Notes under the pieces: generated by a model
The model's input: the letters and a program-made list of their open reading frames with translations, nothing else
The model's database searches: none
Told to the model about the DNA's origin: nothing
Made by a program: the position numbers and the translations under genes
Shown here: piece after piece, positions 60,527 to 64,000 of the stretch
Numbering within the stretch: position 1 is the first letter of the stretch
How the letters are laid out: each line of letters begins with the position of its first letter
Source of the DNA: Gammaproteobacteria bacterium
GTDB taxonomy: Bacteria; Pseudomonadota; Gammaproteobacteria; Enterobacterales; Alteromonadaceae
Length of the DNA: 64,000 bases
Assembly: GCA_018825965.1 (NCBI GenBank)
Contig: JAHKAA010000014.1
Span: forward strand, 1 to 64,000
Reading direction: 5' to 3'

Positions 60527-61675
60527 TCAACTTCTTCTCTGTGTTTCTGCCCGTGCCATTTTGTTTTCAAGCACCACACTAAGTCGCCGGTAGAGCTGCT
60601 CAAACCACCATAACTGCCCTTTTTTGTAAAACAGCCAAACCCACAGAAGCTGTAATGCCAGAAAACCCGCGGCAATACCAGTCAAAGTTAACCTGTCCAG
60701 GCGACCAAAGCACTCTGGACAGACCCAGCGAAACAGCACCACCATCAGCAGGGACTGCCAAAGATACAAAGACAAAGAACAGCGGCCGCAGTGCCTGAGC
60801 AGTTCAACCACTTTTGGTAAAGCAGGCGCGATCAGCATAAATAATCTGATGTAAATCAAAGCAAAACACAAGTCAGAGACGATTTGAAACGGCAAAGGAA
60901 TTTGCCGCTGAACAGAGAGCCCAGTCCAGAACAGTGGCACTAGAGCGCAACCCAATGCAATCAGCACCAACTTATAAAAGTGCTTTTTTAATACAGCCTG
61001 CCAGTCAGACTGCATACCCCAGATCGCAAGTAACATGATGCCACCGTACCACCAGTAACTCACCAGCAACAAATCCAGCGCAATCAATCCGACATACTGA
61101 ACTTGTTGCCATAGCTGCCCCATATAAGGCCCGGTATAAAGTGCGATCAGCAATTCCGTCTCCTCTGGATCAACAATAGGTTCAGACGAGCCCTGCCAGA
61201 TCAGCGCCGGAATAACCAATCCGGCAACCAGATAAGTTTTAGCCCGCCTTAGTTGCTGCGCCGGAGTCCACTGTATTGCCTGCTGCCATAACAAGCCCAA
61301 TGCCACCACGGCATACATCAGCAGAATATCACCCGACCAGATAAAAATGGCGTGGCAAAACCCTATCAGCAACAAAGCCAGCATTCTGGCTTGAAGCCTG
61401 GCCCCAGACTCACAGGATTGACGCCACAACAGGTACAAGCTGGCACCAAATAACAGGGTCAGCAGGCTGATAAATTTACCCCGGATAAACAGCAGATACA
61501 GCTGATGCTGCAGCTGGGACAGCAACGACATAGCGTCTGAAAGACCGGCTTTTTCTGCCAGTTCAAGTGGATAAGCAAAAGCAAACACATTGGCAAATAA
61601 AATCATCAGCACAGAAAAACCACGTAGTGCATCAAATAGATGCACTCGTGCTGACAATGGGGATACTGCATCCAT
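60527..61675 (-). CDS. DUF418-family membrane protein (YeiB-like)
   Basis: The 382-aa protein has about eight to ten hydrophobic helices. It opens with RVHLFDALRGFSVLMILFANVFAFAYPLEL and has LLTLLFGASLYLLWR, both typical of the DUF418/YeiB family. Late strings (LRHCGRCSLSLYLWQSLLMVVLF) match the conserved C-terminal DUF418 part. Function is unknown; relatives are linked to acyl transfer-like membrane steps. It begins 15 bp after the methyl-accepting chemotaxis gene on the same strand and may share its message. Confidence 0.88.
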   Translation of the reverse strand: MDAVSPLSARVHLFDALRGFSVLMILFANVFAFAYPLELAEKAGLSDAMSLLSQLQHQLYLLFIRGKFISLLTLLFGASLYLLWRQSCESGARLQARMLALLLIGFCHAIFIWSGDILLMYAVVALGLLWQQAIQWTPAQQLRRAKTYLVAGLVIPALIWQGSSEPIVDPEETELLIALYTGPYMGQLWQQVQYVGLIALDLLLVSYWWYGGIMLLAIWGMQSDWQAVLKKHFYKLVLIALGCALVPLFWTGLSVQRQIPLPFQIVSDLCFALIYIRLFMLIAPALPKVVELLRHCGRCSLSLYLWQSLLMVVLFRWVCPECFGRLDRLTLTGIAAGFLALQLLWVWLFYKKGQLWWFEQLYRRLSVVLENKMARAETQRRS

Positions 61676-61690
61676 GCAAACAACCTCTGT

Positions 61691-63316
61691 TTATACTTTA
61701 AAGCGCGTGACCAACGAATTTAAATCTACAGCTAAACGCGATAATTCATGAGCAGAAGCGCTGGTCTGGTTGGCTCCTGCTGCGGTTTGTGCTGCTAAAT
61801 CACTGATATTAACAATATTACGGTCTATTTCACGAGCTACTTTCGCTTGTTCTTCGGCTGCGCTTGCAATCACCAGATTACTGTCACTAATTTTATTAAT
61901 GCGTTGGGTAATAATGGTCAAAGCCTCACCTGCAGCCTGAGCCACAGTCAAAGCATGCCCCGCTTTTTCGCTGCTGTGTTTCATTGCACTAACGGCGTCA
62001 CCGGTACCACTGCGAATTTTGGCAATCATTTCTTCTATTTCACGGGTGGAGGTTTGAGTGCGGTGAGCCAGAGCCCGCACTTCATCCGCTACCACAGCAA
62101 AACCACGGCCTGCATCCCCTGCCCGGGCCGCTTCTATAGCCGCATTTAATGCCAGCAGGTTGGTTTGTTCAGCTATAGCACGGATCACATCCAGCACTTT
62201 GCCTATGTCCTGCGATTGCACCGCCAAACCCTGAATAAGTTCGGAAGTTAAAGCCACATCCTGATTCATATCGCGGATAGCAATCACAGTTTCATCCACT
62301 TGCTGCTGGCCTTGCACTGCCATTTTGGCCGACTCAGTGGATTGTTCTGAGGTTTGAACTGCAGTTTGAGCCACTTCATCCACAGCAGAGCTCATTTGTG
62401 TAATGGCAGTGGCCGCCTGCTGAATTTCGTCATTTTGTTGCTGTAAACCACGGGACGAATCTTCAGTCACTGAATTCAGTTCTTCTGAGGCAGACGCCAA
62501 TTGATTCGACGAATTGGAAATATGGCTCATCGCGTCGCGCAGGTTATGCTGCATTTTAAGCAAAGCCGCCATCAGCCTGCTGGCTTCATCTTCACCTGTG
62601 ACCGTTATTTTTTGGGTTAAATCGCCTGAAGCTACAGTTTCAGCCACCACAAGGGCTTCTGTCATAGGTGCTGTGATACTGCGGGTCATCCACAACGCGA
62701 TAAACATGCTCACCACTATGCCAATCAAAATCGCACAGGTCATCAGGATCTTGCTGGTTTCATAGCTTTGTACAGACAACTTTGTTTGTTGCCCTGAATA
62801 CTCACGATTCATTTGCACCAACTTCAGCAAGGTTTGAGTCATTCGGTCCGAATGTACTGTTAATTCTTCGTTGCTGATACGAGTAGCTTCCTTTTTATCA
62901 GAAGCTTCCAGCGCTTGTAATAACAGGTTCTGACCCGCAAAGTACTGCTGCTGGGCAGATAAAAAATCCTGATAAACGCCCCTCTCTCCGTCAATTGAAA
63001 TCAGTTTTTCATAGGCTTGTTGGTACCTTGTGACGTCAACTCTGGCTTGATCCAGAGTGGCTCTGTAATCTGCTTTTTGTGTGTCCGTTTCCGCAAGGAT
63101 CAAACGAAAGGTGTTAATCCTGACTCTCATCATGTTTAAGTTCAGCCCTGACAGAGTATCCAGACTGGGCAGCGTATTCTCTTCAATTTCTGCCGAAACA
63201 GTACGCATCTGACCCATAGTAAGAAGCGCCATGCCGCCCTGCAACACGACCAATACCCCTAATACAGCAAAACCAGCCAATAAGCGGGCGCCAATTTTAT
63301 AGTTCCTTAAAAGCAT
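61691..63316 (-). CDS. methyl-accepting chemotaxis protein
   Basis: The ATG at 63316 follows AGGAAAG; a longer frame to 63364 lacks a site. The 541-aa receptor has a membrane helix at about 10-32, a helical-bundle periplasmic sensor (4HB-MCP type) to about 190, a second helix near 192-214 and a HAMP domain. A long cytoplasmic coiled coil follows. The hairpin tip reads [40 protein letters not shown]. It should signal to CheA/CheW and control swimming. The ligand is unknown. Confidence 0.95.
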   Translation of the reverse strand: MLLRNYKIGARLLAGFAVLGVLVVLQGGMALLTMGQMRTVSAEIEENTLPSLDTLSGLNLNMMRVRINTFRLILAETDTQKADYRATLDQARVDVTRYQQAYEKLISIDGERGVYQDFLSAQQQYFAGQNLLLQALEASDKKEATRISNEELTVHSDRMTQTLLKLVQMNREYSGQQTKLSVQSYETSKILMTCAILIGIVVSMFIALWMTRSITAPMTEALVVAETVASGDLTQKITVTGEDEASRLMAALLKMQHNLRDAMSHISNSSNQLASASEELNSVTEDSSRGLQQQNDEIQQAATAITQMSSAVDEVAQTAVQTSEQSTESAKMAVQGQQQVDETVIAIRDMNQDVALTSELIQGLAVQSQDIGKVLDVIRAIAEQTNLLALNAAIEAARAGDAGRGFAVVADEVRALAHRTQTSTREIEEMIAKIRSGTGDAVSAMKHSSEKAGHALTVAQAAGEALTIITQRINKISDSNLVIASAAEEQAKVAREIDRNIVNISDLAAQTAAGANQTSASAHELSRLAVDLNSLVTRFKV

Positions 63317-63698
63317 ATTTCTCTTTCCTATAATGCAATAGTGAATCATTGAATTTTGTTGCAAGCATCAAGCATAGGCGACAAATTGCGAAAAAACTCA
63401 TGCCCTTACCGAAGATCTATTCTCATTCATCGTATTTATTAAACAGCTGCTACTTCTTTACCTGAACTGGCGGGCCATACTTGATCAGCGCTAAATGCTC
63501 AGCGGCAACTGACGGGGAATACGGGAAAATCAGAGCACTCAAAGGCGGCGTGATCCCAACAGCCTTTTTGACCATAAACACATTGATGCTTGTTCCGGTA
63601 CGTTTTTAGCGTTTAACACAAAGGACCGACTATTGGTAAAGCTGTGCCTGTCTGCACCAGTATTTGCTCTATCTGTTAGCTCAGTGGTAGCAAATCTT
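63317..63698. other. 382-bp intergenic region upstream of the chemotaxis gene
   Basis: This region carries the promoter of the chemotaxis gene and the space after the pxpC-like gene. I see no convincing gene, repeat or RNA fold. A string resembling a tRNA D arm near 63675-63690 lacks the rest of a cloverleaf. Confidence 0.4.
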
Positions 63699-64000
63699 TC
63701 AAACCAGACTCCGGAATTCCATAGCAAGCTCAGCCCAGTAACGGCTTTGTTGCCTCTGTTCTGTTTCAAGCTGCTCTGGTGATACAGGGTAAAAACGGAT
63801 CGGATGGCCTTGCTGACACTGCGCCAAAGCTGCCGCATCCCGTGCCAGAACAACGCCGGGTTTAGGATAACCTCCTAAGGTTTGTCTGTCGTTTAACAGC
63901 ACTATAGGTAAACCATCAGGCGGCAATTGCACAGCGCCATAACAAATGCCTTCGGACAACAAAGCCCTTGGCTGGTACAACAGCGGCTCACCTTGTAAGC
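63699..64000 (-). CDS. 5-oxoprolinase subunit C-like (biotin-dependent carboxyltransferase family), 3' part only
   Basis: Only the last 100 or so codons are inside the window; the gene continues past 64000. The visible part has LLSEGICYGAVQLPPDGLPIVLLNDRQTLGGYPKPGVVLARD in segments. This is the conserved C-terminus of PxpC/KipA, also called allophanate hydrolase subunit 2-like. With PxpA and PxpB this protein opens 5-oxoproline to glutamate using ATP. The expected partner genes would lie to the right, outside the window. Confidence 0.88.
   Translation of the reverse strand, partial: LQGEPLLYQPRALLSEGICYGAVQLPPDGLPIVLLNDRQTLGGYPKPGVVLARDAAALAQCQQGHPIRFYPVSPEQLETEQRQQSRYWAELAMEFRSLV

Noticed and set aside
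63670..63725. AGCTCAGTGGTAG, resembling a tRNA D arm
   Set aside because: No matching acceptor, anticodon or T arm can be folded, and the right part is inside the pxpC-like coding sequence.

Overview
The window looks like a chromosomal segment of a marine or freshwater gammaproteobacterium close to Rheinheimera/Chromatiaceae-Alteromonadales. This is an inference from gene content: HiPIP, MipA, NfrA/NfrB, an ECF sigma-DUF4331 locus, Ohr/OhrR, and a gamma-type tRNA-Val(GAC). There are no phage structural genes, transposases or rRNA genes. Most of the window is housekeeping or envelope material. Two stretches are accessory: 1-4.6 kb and 17.7-28.9 kb.

1-4.6 kb: a CRISPR array with 37-nt repeats and nine spacers, and no cas genes in view. 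Downstream it decays into half-repeats mixed with a hairpin-bearing repeat element. A related half-repeat/spacer-like/half-repeat remnant reappears at about 4.3 kb. Between the two decayed pieces sit two accessory genes: a small caspase/CHAT-like protein and a two-domain PI-PLC-like protein. 4.6-13.1 kb: an envelope-stress block with mipA-like, response regulator and histidine kinase genes, divergent from an RND pump adaptor/permease pair and an LpxO-like lipid A hydroxylase. 13.2-17.5 kb: a HelD-type helicase with an embedded PD-(D/E)XK-like segment and C-terminal zinc fingers, preceded by an unknown gene.

17.7-28.6 kb is the most interesting part. A regulator with a CARF-like N-terminal sensor, a sigma54 AAA+ domain and a Fis-type HTH lies just upstream of a consensus -24/-12 promoter (TGGCAC-N5-TTGC). 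That promoter points into a compact hsdR-hsdM-hsdS-SF2 helicase operon. This reads as a type I restriction-modification system switched on by a nucleotide-sensing sigma54 activator, possibly tied to cyclic-oligonucleotide or RNA-damage signalling. The promoter and gene order are seen directly; the ligand and the link to CRISPR are hypotheses.

28.9-46.9 kb: a YfcC-family transporter between two REP-like hairpins; an MDR oxidoreductase divergent from a TetR regulator with two matching operators; tRNA-Val; an nfrB-nfrA-DUF4434 locus (N4-type glycan secretion, with a c-di-GMP-binding MshEN-like region in NfrB); a GNAT acetyltransferase; a nucleotide pyrophosphatase/phosphodiesterase; a Fic protein with an altered inhibitory motif; a PAS-GGDEF-EAL protein; and a long FabG-like reductase.

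47-54.3 kb: an ECF sigma/anti-sigma pair, a DUF4331 secreted protein, a lipoprotein, a TPR protein, a HupE-N-terminus-like protein and a His-rich TonB receptor. Two near-identical ECF-type promoters (TGCATC-N17-CGT) precede the sigma gene and the DUF4331 gene. 54.5-64 kb: a beta-helix protein, HiPIP, MltA, an OhrR regulon (ohr, an esterase and three operator-like palindromes), a DUF418 protein, a methyl-accepting chemotaxis protein, and the 3' end of a pxpC-like gene cut by the window edge.
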